A DNA stretch of 64,000 bases, from contig NZ_JAHLEF010000024.1 in assembly GCF_018861755.1 (NCBI RefSeq), positions 1-64,000 on the forward strand. The letters run 5' to 3'. The notes beneath the pieces are model-generated. The model saw only the letters and a program-made list of their open reading frames with translations, made no database searches and was not told the DNA's origin. The position numbers were made by a program, and so were the translations under genes. This DNA comes from Clostridium sp. CF012 (GTDB lineage Bacteria > Bacillota > Clostridia > Clostridiales > Clostridiaceae). Positions within the stretch are counted from its first letter, which is position 1. The number at the start of each line of letters is the position of its first letter. Below are positions 41,672 to 51,251 of the stretch, piece by piece.

Positions 41672-42451
41672 TCACCCCATACCTAAAACTGCTCTTATTC
41701 CCACTGCGGCCTCCAAAGTTGCAATAAGATTCCCATCCTTCGCTCTTTTATCTTTAGTAATAAATTCCTCTATAGCTTGCTTATTAGCATCAATAAAAAT
41801 TAAGGATCTTATTTCTTGCATTTCCATTTTTAATGCTAAATCTTCATTATGCTTATTTAACAGCACCTTAAGCTCATCTTCATCAATTAATAATTCCAAT
41901 TTAAAAATAGCTGATAAAAAGTTACTTTGCCCCCCACTTTTTAAATAGCAAGGCTTCAAGCTTTTCACAGTACTTTTATTTTCAACCTCAATGCCTAGCT
42001 CTTCTAAAATTTCTTTTTTTATATTATGCTCTAAGTCTAAAATTTCTCCTTTAATATCACCCTTATCTATGCCTCCACCAATAAACTGAAGCTTAAAAGG
42101 AAATGCTGTCCCCTCATTCATTTCACCAATAGCAAATTTATTATCATTAGTTTCAATCAAAACGGAGGTATGAATAATTCTGCAATCATTATCTTCATAA
42201 TTATTTTTATTTATGGTATACAAAAAATGCGCATAGTCGGTTAAGCCAACAAAGATATTTACACCATCTTCATTAGACTCTATATTATTAATTGTAAATA
42301 CATCTCCATTAAAAAACTTTTTGCCACTGATTAATAAGTTTTCCCAATGCTTATTAACAGCTTCACTATAAGCCACGGGCAAAGTTTTTTTTTGATTTGT
42401 ATAGTATACTTTTATATTATTGTTAAATTCAGAAATAATAGTCTCGCTCAT
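41672..42451 (-). CDS. Nudix hydrolase-like protein
   Basis: 259 aa. The Nudix box is recognisable as GGIDKGDIKGE followed by the helix HNIKKEILEELGI (GX5EX7REUXEEXGU, with the first part extended by an insertion). The N-terminal 90 residues are a family-specific domain. Start set at MSETIISEF with AAAGGAAG upstream. Substrate unknown. A foldback repeat lies in its upstream region. Confidence 0.75.
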   Translation of the reverse strand: MSETIISEFNNNIKVYYTNQKKTLPVAYSEAVNKHWENLLISGKKFFNGDVFTINNIESNEDGVNIFVGLTDYAHFLYTINKNNYEDNDCRIIHTSVLIETNDNKFAIGEMNEGTAFPFKLQFIGGGIDKGDIKGEILDLEHNIKKEILEELGIEVENKSTVKSLKPCYLKSGGQSNFLSAIFKLELLIDEDELKVLLNKHNEDLALKMEMQEIRSLIFIDANKQAIEEFITKDKRAKDGNLIATLEAAVGIRAVLGMG

Positions 42452-42525
42452 ATTATTTGCTTCCTTTCTCATGCTAATATGCCAGGACGATCCCAACTAA
42501 TGATAGTCATTTTGAAACTTAGGTG

Positions 42526-42758
42526 TTTTTTCTTAGATTATGCTAACAAAAGTATATATTGTGCAGAATGCATTTGAATAAGCCTTAGTAATTCAAAATT
42601 TATTTTATTTGTAGGTGCGTGAAGAAAAATATATGTTTGAGCGTCAGCGAGTTTATGCTTTTTAGCAACTGCAAATAAAATAAATTTTAGAATTACTTGG
42701 CGATATGAAAGCATTCCAACAATATATACTTTTCGTTATAGCATAATCTAAGAAAAAA
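42526..42758. repeat. Foldback repeat, copy C (full length, about 230 bp)
   Basis: Same architecture as copy B: ends TTTTTTCTTAGATTATGCTA and complement, arms containing CTTAGTAATTC/GAATTACTTGG and GAATGC/GCATTC, and the identical central TTTGAGCGTCAGCGAGTT at 42636-42653. Its right end stops 3 bases before the stop codon of the HAD gene. It accounts for most of the 310-base gap. Confidence 0.85.
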
Positions 42759-42761
42759 TTG

Positions 42762-43589
42762 TTATACTTCTAAAACAAATTTTTCAATAACCTTTGCTAC
42801 TCCATCACAATTATTACTATCAGTAATATATTGTGCAGCCTCCTTCACCACCTGGCTTCCATTCCCCATAGCAACCCCTAGCCCAGCAAATTTAATCATA
42901 GATAAATCATTTTCACTATCCCCTATACAAATAATCTGATCACTACTTATTCCATAAAAACCCCCTAAAATTTTAACCGCATTCCCCTTTGATACTCCCT
43001 TATTCATCACTTCAAAATTATCAAAACGAGAACTTACCACCTCAAAATCTTCCATCCCTTTTAGCTGAGTTTTTGCACTCTGTAATTTCTCCAAATCCTC
43101 ATCTATTGCTATACCCTTGAAAATTTCACCCTCATACTTCTCAAATATCTCGTCCCAATCCTCAACTAGCACTATTTCAACCTGCTTATCCTTAGGCAGT
43201 GTTTTATTAACTTCTTGATAAAAACATGAGGAATATATTAATTTCTCTGTAAAAACTATATTACTGGTATAATAGTGTGGATATAGATTGTACTGCCTAA
43301 ACACCGCAAGAAGTTTCCTGCATTTTTCAGCCCCTAAGGTTGACTTGTAAACTACTTCATCTCTATCCTTCTCTATAATATAAGCTCCATTTGAGGCTAT
43401 TACTGGAGACTTAACGCTCAGAAGCTCCGAAAAAAAATCTGCGGAAGTAAAAATTCTTCCTGTACATACTGCGATTCTTACACCCTTTTCACTTGCTAAT
43501 TTTATAGCACGATGATTGTTTTCACTAATAGTTTTTTCATCATTTAACAAGGTGCCATCCATATCAATGCATATTAATTTATAGTCCAT
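42762..43589 (-). CDS. Cof-type HAD-IIB phosphatase
   Basis: 275 aa. Catalytic Asp pair in CIDMDGTLLNDEK (D9, D11), motif II in VRIAVCTGR, GVSKGNAVKIL (Lys) and GDSENDLSMIKFA for metal binding. The IIB cap class hydrolyses sugar phosphates and similar compounds, with broad specificity. AAGGAAGG precedes the ATG. Confidence 0.93.
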   Translation of the reverse strand: MDYKLICIDMDGTLLNDEKTISENNHRAIKLASEKGVRIAVCTGRIFTSADFFSELLSVKSPVIASNGAYIIEKDRDEVVYKSTLGAEKCRKLLAVFRQYNLYPHYYTSNIVFTEKLIYSSCFYQEVNKTLPKDKQVEIVLVEDWDEIFEKYEGEIFKGIAIDEDLEKLQSAKTQLKGMEDFEVVSSRFDNFEVMNKGVSKGNAVKILGGFYGISSDQIICIGDSENDLSMIKFAGLGVAMGNGSQVVKEAAQYITDSNNCDGVAKVIEKFVLEV

Positions 43590-43644
43590 ATTTTTGCCTT
43601 CCTTCTTATGTGTTTTGTTTAATTTTTCTTAAGTTATAGGAAAT

Positions 43645-43678
43645 AAACTAGGCCAGCTAGAAGTGCCTAGCCTAGTTT
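43645..43678 (-). terminator. Terminator after the transglutaminase gene
   Basis: 9-bp stem AAACTAGGC/GCCTAGTTT with a 16-base loop followed by TTTATTTCC, about 28 bases past the gene. Confidence 0.65.
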
Positions 43679-43705
43679 AAGCTTTAATACTAGCTCGTTA
43701 ATTAT

Positions 43706-46054
43706 TTAAATACCTAGGTACTTATTCAATAGATATTGGAACCTGCCTTCATATTCTTTTAAATATCCCTCCAAAAACTTATAGTATTCACTATTACTGA
43801 GTGTCACAGCTGAATGTTTGCCATAGTTCTCTTCATATGACCCTCTAACTAAAATTTTCATTTTTTCTTTAAGCTCTGAATCCGTCATTTCCTCTGTAAA
43901 CTCCAAGTCGCCTTGATATTCCGGTTTAGCTATTCCTACTTCCGCTAATCTATAGCTATAATAATTGTATAGCGGTGCCACTTTTTTAGATTTTAATAGC
44001 TTACTTCGCCTTATAAGCACCTTTATAATTCGAATTAGAATAAACAATATGACTGCCGACAATATATTTATCGTCCTAAGTTGCACATCTGAAAGCACAC
44101 CTACCTTATTTACTGCTGCTCCTTGTGCGGGGTCAATATCCTCTATAATATTTTTAGGTTTACGAATAGAATTTATATCCACATCACCGCTATTATCAGT
44201 ATTCTTCTGCTGATGTTCAAGTTCCTTTAATTTTCTTTGCATTTCTTCAGAAGCTGTAGGTGATGCATCTGCTATTGTCCACATATTAGAATATTCAAAA
44301 GCCCCAAGTACTACTTCACACCAGGCATGAGCGTCAGCATTAGAAACAATGTATTCTCCACTATCATCTTTTTTATCAGGAGTTTTAAATCCCTCTACAT
44401 ATCTTGCAGGCACTCCTGCTATCCTGCACATTACAGTCAATGCTGTATTAAAATAAGTACAGTATCCCTTTTTCTCCACGAACAAAAAATAATCAATAAA
44501 TTCACTATCCTTGGGTATTGTTGAAACCTGCAAATCATAGGTATAATTTTTTGTTAAATAATTTTTAATTTGTAATACCTTATCTACACTGGAAGTAGAA
44601 TCTTTTGTAATGTCCTGGACTAAATCGTAAGTCCTTTTAGAAATATTTTCTGGAACCTGAAGATATTCATCATAATCTTCTATTAATTTAATATTTTCCC
44701 CACTGGTATTATATGAAAATTGGTCTTCAATAGGAGATCCTCTATTAATAACTGCTTTAGGTTTAGGCTGTAAATAGTAACTCATTGGAAGATTAGATGA
44801 ATCCATTAAACCATTGTTCTCTAAGAATTTTTTATTAGAGTCTCTCACATCTTCAATAGTATAAATGGCTTCCCTATATTCATGAAAGTTTACATTATAG
44901 GGTTTTATAACTGCCTTTTCACTTAAAACTACGGAAGTCATATCATAATACAATGCATCCTGCACGTCATTCACTTTAAATGCATAGTTAGGTACAAATA
45001 TTGTATTTGTTTTAAATTTTTTATCGGGAGATATTGTTAAGGATTTTTCTCCCGTTGTTGTGTTTAAGTTAAACTTTGCATAATACATAGGCTTACCACT
45101 TAGTATTTTAAAGTAATTTTCATTAGATTTAGTCCATTTATTCCCATCATAAAAATCTTTAACATTTCCCTTTAAATAATAAGGCTTATCACTTTTAACC
45201 TTAAAAACTTCTTGATAATTAATTGTAATAGCTCCCCCTAATCTTTGATCATTACTGCTGTAACCAGAGCTAGACAAACTATATTTATCTTTATTGGCTG
45301 AGGAAGCCCCAGCTGCATCAGATGCAAATTTATTTTCAAAATAATTACCAAAATAAGTGAAGTCGCGACCATTATACTCCTGTGGTAACATAAGGGTTAT
45401 TTTAGAAATTAACAATGATAATATAACTCCATAAACTAAGACGTAACTAAACTTTAAAGATACATTTACTCCTTCATCCTTATACCTGCGAATTCTTTTA
45501 ATGTGGCTTATAATAATAAAAGTCAATGAGGAGATAAAAATATATATAAACAAATGCTCTTTAACTACACCATAGCTATTAGAAAACCATAATGAAATAA
45601 CTGCCCCAAGAGTTACTATTAATATAAAATCCACCATAAATCTAAAAGTTACCCATAAAATTAGTATAGTAACAAGTGGAATTAGCACCATAAGTATAAT
45701 TTTATATTGATAAAAATAAGTAGTAGAGCCCTCATATATAAGATCATTTAAAACTATAATATTTTCCGAAAAATAATCAATTAATATGTCCTTTACGGGA
45801 TAAGCTCTATTAAAAAAATAAACACTGCCACCGCCAATACTAAATATAAACAAGGTAAATAAAATTTTGTAAATTGATTTTTTAAGTACACACTGATAAA
45901 ACCAATAAATTAAAAACCCTATTATGAATAGTAAGGTCGTAAATCCATAATTAAAATTTTTAATACATATACCTTTTTCTAAAAGTCTTAAAATAAAGTT
46001 AAAATTTATAAATATTAGAACTATGTATATGAGTTTTTCCTTTATCCACTTCAT
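43706..46054 (-). CDS. Transglutaminase-domain multipass membrane protein
   Basis: 782 aa. Six or so N-terminal helices (to about residue 235), a large extracytoplasmic region with a transglutaminase-like core (catalytic Cys in KKGYCTYFNTALTVMCR, His in DAHAWCEV, Asp in IADASPT), another membrane helix (about 660-680) and a cytoplasmic DUF4129-like tail. The start overlaps the DUF58 stop (ATGA), so it is translationally coupled. MoxR-DUF58-transglutaminase operons are widespread; the substrate is not known, perhaps envelope proteins. Confidence 0.9.
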   Translation of the reverse strand: MKWIKEKLIYIVLIFINFNFILRLLEKGICIKNFNYGFTTLLFIIGFLIYWFYQCVLKKSIYKILFTLFIFSIGGGSVYFFNRAYPVKDILIDYFSENIIVLNDLIYEGSTTYFYQYKIILMVLIPLVTILILWVTFRFMVDFILIVTLGAVISLWFSNSYGVVKEHLFIYIFISSLTFIIISHIKRIRRYKDEGVNVSLKFSYVLVYGVILSLLISKITLMLPQEYNGRDFTYFGNYFENKFASDAAGASSANKDKYSLSSSGYSSNDQRLGGAITINYQEVFKVKSDKPYYLKGNVKDFYDGNKWTKSNENYFKILSGKPMYYAKFNLNTTTGEKSLTISPDKKFKTNTIFVPNYAFKVNDVQDALYYDMTSVVLSEKAVIKPYNVNFHEYREAIYTIEDVRDSNKKFLENNGLMDSSNLPMSYYLQPKPKAVINRGSPIEDQFSYNTSGENIKLIEDYDEYLQVPENISKRTYDLVQDITKDSTSSVDKVLQIKNYLTKNYTYDLQVSTIPKDSEFIDYFLFVEKKGYCTYFNTALTVMCRIAGVPARYVEGFKTPDKKDDSGEYIVSNADAHAWCEVVLGAFEYSNMWTIADASPTASEEMQRKLKELEHQQKNTDNSGDVDINSIRKPKNIIEDIDPAQGAAVNKVGVLSDVQLRTINILSAVILFILIRIIKVLIRRSKLLKSKKVAPLYNYYSYRLAEVGIAKPEYQGDLEFTEEMTDSELKEKMKILVRGSYEENYGKHSAVTLSNSEYYKFLEGYLKEYEGRFQYLLNKYLGI

Positions 46055-47235
46055 TGATTCACCTTCTCTACGGCTTTCTTAAAATTAATACAATCTATTC
46101 CCACATTTTTAAGAAGATTAATATTTTTGTGAACATTTGTGTTTTTAAAATTATTTGTGATATTTCCATAGTAAAACACACTAATTCTATATCCCATTCC
46201 ATTTAAATTCATAACCAGATCTCTTAAGCTATCATCAACAGCTATACTTATAATTCCTATCCAATTTCCTTTAGGAATATGCCGTATATTCGATTTTATA
46301 AAGCTAGTAAATTCTAAAGTAGCATCACTTTTAGATTTTAAGAAGTATTCCATTAGCCCTAGAAAATCTTCATTAGACTCCACTTCTATGTTTTTTTGCT
46401 GCTTTGCATGTATAAACAACTTAGTTTTGATTCTATTAATCACCATATATCTTGCAAGGGATACCGAGAAATCTACCATATCTTCCTCAATGATTTCAAA
46501 TAGTTCATTAGCCAAATTATCAATATGCATATTCATAAACAAATTACATTCCGTGCCTGAAATCGAATCAAAATTCTTCACATACAATTCTCCATACTTA
46601 GCACTTAATTTCCAATGCACTTTTTTAAGATTATCTCCTGTATTATACTTTCTTATATCTTTAATTAACGTAAAATCATCGATTCCACTCTTGCTATTAA
46701 TACGATTTTCAAAACTATACCGTCCTCCTAAATTTATACTGCTTAAATCATATACCTTAGGATATACCTGAATATTAAGCTTATTGTGGATATTTATTAC
46801 TAATTTAAAGATATAAAATAAATCATTTACCTTAAGAGATATATCTGAAAAATCATATATTCCCCTTTTTGTAAAAGTGATTTTATTATTAACCCATCTA
46901 CTCTTGTCCCCACTTATAAAAATCACATCCCCACCATATCCTTCTATTAGCGAACATAACATTTTGCTTTCAACGTGAACATAGGGCGTGGGTATTATCC
47001 CTAAATTCTCCACTATTATAGTAATATTGGCACTGTCTCCTACATTATAAATTTTACCATCATATTTAAATTTAGCATTCAAGCCTTTCTTAGCCATAAG
47101 CATATAAATTATTCCTAGTACTATGCTAATTAAAAATACATAAAATATTGAATATGGTAAATTACCTCCTGATATAAATGCGAAAACAAAAGCCACTATA
47201 CCCAGAGATATTGTTTTTTTATTTATCCTAATCAT
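46051..47235 (-). CDS. DUF58 domain protein
   Basis: 394 aa. Two N-terminal membrane helices (about 8-50), then a region ending in the DUF58 signature IRKYNTGDNLKKVHWKLSA and a von Willebrand A-like C-terminal part. Partner of MoxR ATPases, thought to form chaperone-like complexes at the membrane. One base from the MoxR stop and overlapping the transglutaminase start. Confidence 0.9.
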   Translation of the reverse strand: MIRINKKTISLGIVAFVFAFISGGNLPYSIFYVFLISIVLGIIYMLMAKKGLNAKFKYDGKIYNVGDSANITIIVENLGIIPTPYVHVESKMLCSLIEGYGGDVIFISGDKSRWVNNKITFTKRGIYDFSDISLKVNDLFYIFKLVINIHNKLNIQVYPKVYDLSSINLGGRYSFENRINSKSGIDDFTLIKDIRKYNTGDNLKKVHWKLSAKYGELYVKNFDSISGTECNLFMNMHIDNLANELFEIIEEDMVDFSVSLARYMVINRIKTKLFIHAKQQKNIEVESNEDFLGLMEYFLKSKSDATLEFTSFIKSNIRHIPKGNWIGIISIAVDDSLRDLVMNLNGMGYRISVFYYGNITNNFKNTNVHKNINLLKNVGIDCINFKKAVEKVNQ

Positions 47236-47236
47236 G

Positions 47237-48178
47237 TTATTTCACCTTAGGAACTTGAATAGTCTTTAATATATCTGAAATTACCTGCTTCGTAGTATAA
47301 TTATTTGCCCTGGCGGATGAGGTCAATGTTATTCTATGACTTAAGACAATCATTACATTCCCCCTTATATCCTCAGGTATAATGTAATCTCGACCATTTA
47401 TAAGCGCAGTTGCTTGCGCCACTCGTTGCAGCGCGAGTGATGCTCTTATGCTTCCTCCTAGAACTATAAAACTATTATGCCTGGTGGCATTAACTATTTT
47501 AACTATGTATTCATTTAACTGTTTTTCCACATGAATCTCTCTAACCTTTTTCTGCAAATATATAATATCATCATCCGTTGCTACGGGCTCTAATTCTTCA
47601 ATAGGATTATTTTCCCTATATAGATCTAATATATTCACTTCATCATTTGATTGAGGATAACCTATACTTACTTTAATCATAAATCTATCTAGTTGCGCCT
47701 CTGGCAATGAAAAAGTACCCTCGTACTCTATAGGATTTTCAGTTGCTAAAACTAGAAAGGGTTCTTTTAACTTATATGTAATTCCCGCTTCTGAAATTTG
47801 TTTTTCTTCCATTGCCTCAAGTAGTGCAGACTGTGTTTTAGGTGATGTTCGATTTATCTCATCCGCCAATACTATATTGGAAAAAACAGGCCCTTTTTTA
47901 TATTCAAACTCCATTGTTTTTTGATTATATATAGAGACTCCAATAATATCTGAAGGTAAAAGATCCGGGGTAAATTGAATTCTACTATATGATAAATTTA
48001 CTGACTTTGCTAATGCTTTTATAAGTGTGGTTTTGCCTACCCCTGGAACATCTTCAATTAAAATATGACCATTAGCTAATATTCCTTTTAATATATTGTA
48101 TACTTCAAGCCTCTTTCCCAAAATAACTTTTTCTATATTATCTGCAATCCTATGAACTAATTCCACTTCATTTGTCAT
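47237..48178 (-). CDS. MoxR family AAA+ ATPase
   Basis: 313 aa. Walker A EDVPGVGKTT, Walker B LADEINRTSPKTQSALLEAMEE, sensor ATENPIEYEGTFSLPEAQLDRF. First gene of the three-gene operon; MoxR proteins help assemble metal centres or protein complexes with DUF58/VWA partners. Start set at MTNEVEL with GAGGGGGG 6 bases upstream. Confidence 0.93.
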   Translation of the reverse strand: MTNEVELVHRIADNIEKVILGKRLEVYNILKGILANGHILIEDVPGVGKTTLIKALAKSVNLSYSRIQFTPDLLPSDIIGVSIYNQKTMEFEYKKGPVFSNIVLADEINRTSPKTQSALLEAMEEKQISEAGITYKLKEPFLVLATENPIEYEGTFSLPEAQLDRFMIKVSIGYPQSNDEVNILDLYRENNPIEELEPVATDDDIIYLQKKVREIHVEKQLNEYIVKIVNATRHNSFIVLGGSIRASLALQRVAQATALINGRDYIIPEDIRGNVMIVLSHRITLTSSARANNYTTKQVISDILKTIQVPKVK

Positions 48179-48368
48179 AATATACCCCCCTCGCCATACT
48201 AAGAAATAAACACTACAATAATCATAATATTTAGATAATATCATAGTATTTATATAATATCATGTTCTTCATTATTTATCCATTAATTCAATTATTAAAC
48301 TTGATTTTTTTACTATAATTTGTAGATAATAATCTTGAAGTTTTATCATGTAGGAATTTGTGATCAAG

Positions 48369-48500
48369 AGCAGATGCAGATAAAATAAATTTTAGAATTA
48401 CTTGTCGAAGGTGAAAGCATGTAGGATGTTCTACTATCAGAACATCCTACATGCCGAACCTTCATGGGATTCTTAAAATACTGTCATAATATAAGAAAAA
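48369..48500. repeat. Foldback repeat, copy D (rearranged right half)
   Basis: AGATAAAATAAATTTTAGAATTACTTG and GTGAAAGCAT match the right arm of copies B and C, and the end ATAATATAAGAAAAAA matches their terminus. The segment between is replaced by a 15-bp perfect hairpin, CATGTAGGATGTTCT and complement (48418-48453). No left half. It fills most of the gap 48179-48541, with the adjacent VanW terminator. Confidence 0.7.
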
Positions 48501-48528
48501 ACATAACGTTAATTAAAACGTTATGTTT
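48499..48528 (-). terminator. Terminator after the VanW gene
   Basis: Perfect 12-bp stem AAACATAACGTT and complement with a 6-base loop, then TTTCTTATATT on the minus strand; directly abuts foldback copy D. Confidence 0.85.
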
Positions 48529-48541
48529 TCATATATATCTA

Positions 48542-49957
48542 TTATTGAGGGGCTGTAACTGGTGGTACTACTGGCGGTACTGCTGGAGGTACTACTGGAG
48601 CTATTGTATTCTTCTTCTTAGTACCGACTTTTACAATGCCATTGATAACGTTAAAAGTATCCTTATTTATAACCTCAGTATTAATTAGTTTACCATTTTC
48701 ATAAGTTTTCCTAGACACTTTGACTTTATATCCATTATAACCTGTTTTAACAATGTCTTTTGCGCCTTCATACATAGTTGCATCATTTATAATTTCTGTT
48801 TTCGGCTGAGTAACTTCCAATATTTCACTTATAATTTGATAAGTTCTGTTAGATAATGTAGAACTAGAATAAACATTGAAATAAACGTTTCTGTTTGATA
48901 TTACTCCTTCAATATACATTGGGTATTTATTGGTATTTTTAAACTTATAATCAAGATTTCCATAATCTACTGTTGCATCCTGTCCTTTTGGAATATATCC
49001 TGAAGAAATTGTATGGTGAGTTCTTTCTACAGAAACAAGACCAGTACCCAGTATTGCATTATATAGAGTAGATGAAACCTGGCATATTCCACCACCTAGA
49101 CCTTGTTCTATTTTATCTCCAATAATTACTCCTGCGCTTTGATAGCCTCTTGCTGACGTTCTCTCTCCTACCGTCCCATTAAAGCTAAACACATCTCCAG
49201 GCATTAATAGAGTCCCATTAATACTGTTAGTTGATAGCCCTATATTGGTTGCTCTGCCTTGTGCTGAGCTTGCATAGTTCGTAGAATAAGTAGCTATCCT
49301 TGTATTTATTGTCTTTAATGCTGTTGTTGAAATTTTAGGTTTTACTTGGGTTACTGGGGCAACAATACTTATAACATCTTCAGAAAGAGCACCATTGATT
49401 TTGCTTTTGATGTCTTTTTTTAATGCATCCTCTTGTAACTGCATTCCAACAATATCATTAGTAACATTAAATTGACCACTACTACCCATCGCTATAGTTG
49501 CATCTACAGCCTTTTTATTTGTATTTTTAGCTATTTCCGTAAGCATTTGATCAACAATCTTATCATTATAGTTAAAGGTTAGCTTTATTTGCTTTACAAC
49601 AGGACTTTTTATAGCTTTATATTTTTGAAACATATTCATTTCTCTTCCATAGCTATACGCCTCTTCTATTGCTTCATTGATATTGTACTTTGCATCTAGC
49701 TTTGAGTAGTCTAAGGTATATTTTTTCTCCTCAGTTACTATATCAATCTTTTTCTTAACCACCTGGCTTGAATACTTGTCCATCATTAATTTTTGGGCTT
49801 CTTCCTTTGTTTTCCCTGTTAAATCTTCATTTTCTATTTTAACTGTAGGTAAAATCAAAGTATCCCAATGTTTTACTTTAACATAAGAATAGCTAGTAAA
49901 CATAACCGTCCCTACTAAAATCAAAATTCCTGCTATTATAATTGCTTTTTTCTTCAT
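48542..49957 (-). CDS. VanW family protein
   Basis: 471 aa, one N-terminal membrane helix (about 7-27), putative peptidoglycan-binding region (about 60-200), then the VanW domain with SFNGTVGERTSARGYQSA and GGGICQVSSTLYNA, and a G5-like part near the C-terminus. It ends in a proline/valine tail with repeats of PPVVPP. VanW occurs in vancomycin clusters but is widespread without resistance; no van genes are nearby, so resistance should not be inferred. AAGGAGA precedes the ATG. Confidence 0.9.
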   Translation of the reverse strand: MKKKAIIIAGILILVGTVMFTSYSYVKVKHWDTLILPTVKIENEDLTGKTKEEAQKLMMDKYSSQVVKKKIDIVTEEKKYTLDYSKLDAKYNINEAIEEAYSYGREMNMFQKYKAIKSPVVKQIKLTFNYNDKIVDQMLTEIAKNTNKKAVDATIAMGSSGQFNVTNDIVGMQLQEDALKKDIKSKINGALSEDVISIVAPVTQVKPKISTTALKTINTRIATYSTNYASSAQGRATNIGLSTNSINGTLLMPGDVFSFNGTVGERTSARGYQSAGVIIGDKIEQGLGGGICQVSSTLYNAILGTGLVSVERTHHTISSGYIPKGQDATVDYGNLDYKFKNTNKYPMYIEGVISNRNVYFNVYSSSTLSNRTYQIISEILEVTQPKTEIINDATMYEGAKDIVKTGYNGYKVKVSRKTYENGKLINTEVINKDTFNVINGIVKVGTKKKNTIAPVVPPAVPPVVPPVTAPQ

Positions 49958-50155
49958 ATAAATTCTCCTTTTCTACTCGTAAATATTATACTACAAAGAA
50001 ACTAATATTCCTATACACTTTTACTTTTTTATGCTCGTTTTTTATGCCTGTTTTTCATTTTTATTTATTATTTAAGTTAAATTTTTTAGTTTAAATTCAA
50101 CATATTTTATGGTAAAATTATGCCTATACTAATTTCATCTATAAGGAGTGATAAT

Positions 50156-51196
50156 ATGAATTATAATGAAGATAAAATTAAATACTATTTAAAGAATGTT
50201 CTATCAATACCTAGTCCTTCTGGTTATACTGAAAAAATCATGAATTACATAAAAAAAGAGCTTCAAATTTTAAACGTACAATACTTCGAAACCAATAAAG
50301 GTGCTATTGTAGCTACCATAAAAGGCAAAAATGACGAACATCAAAGAACACTATCTGCTCATGTGGATACACTTGGTGCAATGGTTAAACAAATTAATTC
50401 CAGTGGAACCCTTGCAATAGATCCTATTGGTGGATTCATGATGAATTCTATAGAAGGTGAAAACTGCACTATAGAAACTATCGATGGTAAAATTTTCACA
50501 GGAACTATTCAGAGCACGAAACCTTCAGTACATATTAGTGGAAACGATGCTCGCGAGCTTAAAAGAACCCCAGAAAATATGGAGGTAATTCTTGATGAGA
50601 GAATTTCTTCAAAAAAAGAAGTTGAAGAACTGGGCCTGGGCGTTGGTGATTTTATTTGCTTTAACGCGAGAACACTATTTACTGAAAAAGGCTTTATAAA
50701 ATCTAGGCATCTAGATGATAAAGCTTCAGTTGCTATTCTACTTTATGCTATAAAACACATAGTAGAAAGTAACATTGAACTTCCATATACAACTAATATA
50801 TTTATTAGTAATTATGAAGAAGTTGGACATGGCGCTTCTGCTTCAATGCCAGAAAAAACTAAAGAGTTTGTATCTGTAGATATGGGTTGTCCAGGTCTTG
50901 ATCAAAACTCTTCTGAATATAGTGTTTGTATCTGTGCTAAAGACTCATCAGGCCCTTATGATTTAGGACTTCGAAAAAAATTAACAGATATCTGTAAAAA
51001 AGAAAATATAGATTATAAAATAGATATTTACCCACACTATGGTTCTGATGCTTCAGCTGCTCTAAGAGCTGGCTATGATATAAAAACGGCTTTAATTGGG
51101 GCTGGAATTTTCGCCTCACATGGTTATGAAAGAACTCATATGGATTCTATATTATCTACTTTAGATTTAGTTGTTAAATACTGCTTAGAATCATAA
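50156..51196 (+). CDS. M42 family metallopeptidase (glutamyl aminopeptidase-like)
   Basis: 346 aa. Two-metal aminopeptidase: LSAHVDTLGAMV (His), RHLDDKASVAILL (Asp and neighbours), ISNYEEVGHGAS (Glu pair), VSVDMGCPG and the C-terminal SHGYERTHMDSI (His). Trims N-terminal residues from peptides, fitting an amino-acid-fermenting cell. Start set at MNYNEDK with AAGGAGT upstream; a TAAAAT box at about 50113 may be its -10. Confidence 0.93.
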   Translation: MNYNEDKIKYYLKNVLSIPSPSGYTEKIMNYIKKELQILNVQYFETNKGAIVATIKGKNDEHQRTLSAHVDTLGAMVKQINSSGTLAIDPIGGFMMNSIEGENCTIETIDGKIFTGTIQSTKPSVHISGNDARELKRTPENMEVILDERISSKKEVEELGLGVGDFICFNARTLFTEKGFIKSRHLDDKASVAILLYAIKHIVESNIELPYTTNIFISNYEEVGHGASASMPEKTKEFVSVDMGCPGLDQNSSEYSVCICAKDSSGPYDLGLRKKLTDICKKENIDYKIDIYPHYGSDASAALRAGYDIKTALIGAGIFASHGYERTHMDSILSTLDLVVKYCLES

Positions 51197-51198
51197 TG

Positions 51199-51243
51199 AA
51201 TATAAAATTGGTAGTAGAAATTTTCTACTACCAATTTTATATT
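51199..51243. terminator. Bidirectional terminator
   Basis: Perfect 21-bp stem with a 3-base loop between the convergent M42 and anti-sigma genes; AAAATTGGTAGTAGAA forms the G+C part. It starts 3 bases after the M42 stop. Confidence 0.9.
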
Positions 51244-51251
51244 CTAAACAC

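Noticed and set aside
48542-49957. Vancomycin resistance gene
   Set aside because: VanW domain proteins are common outside resistance clusters and no vanA/H/X/S/R genes are nearby.
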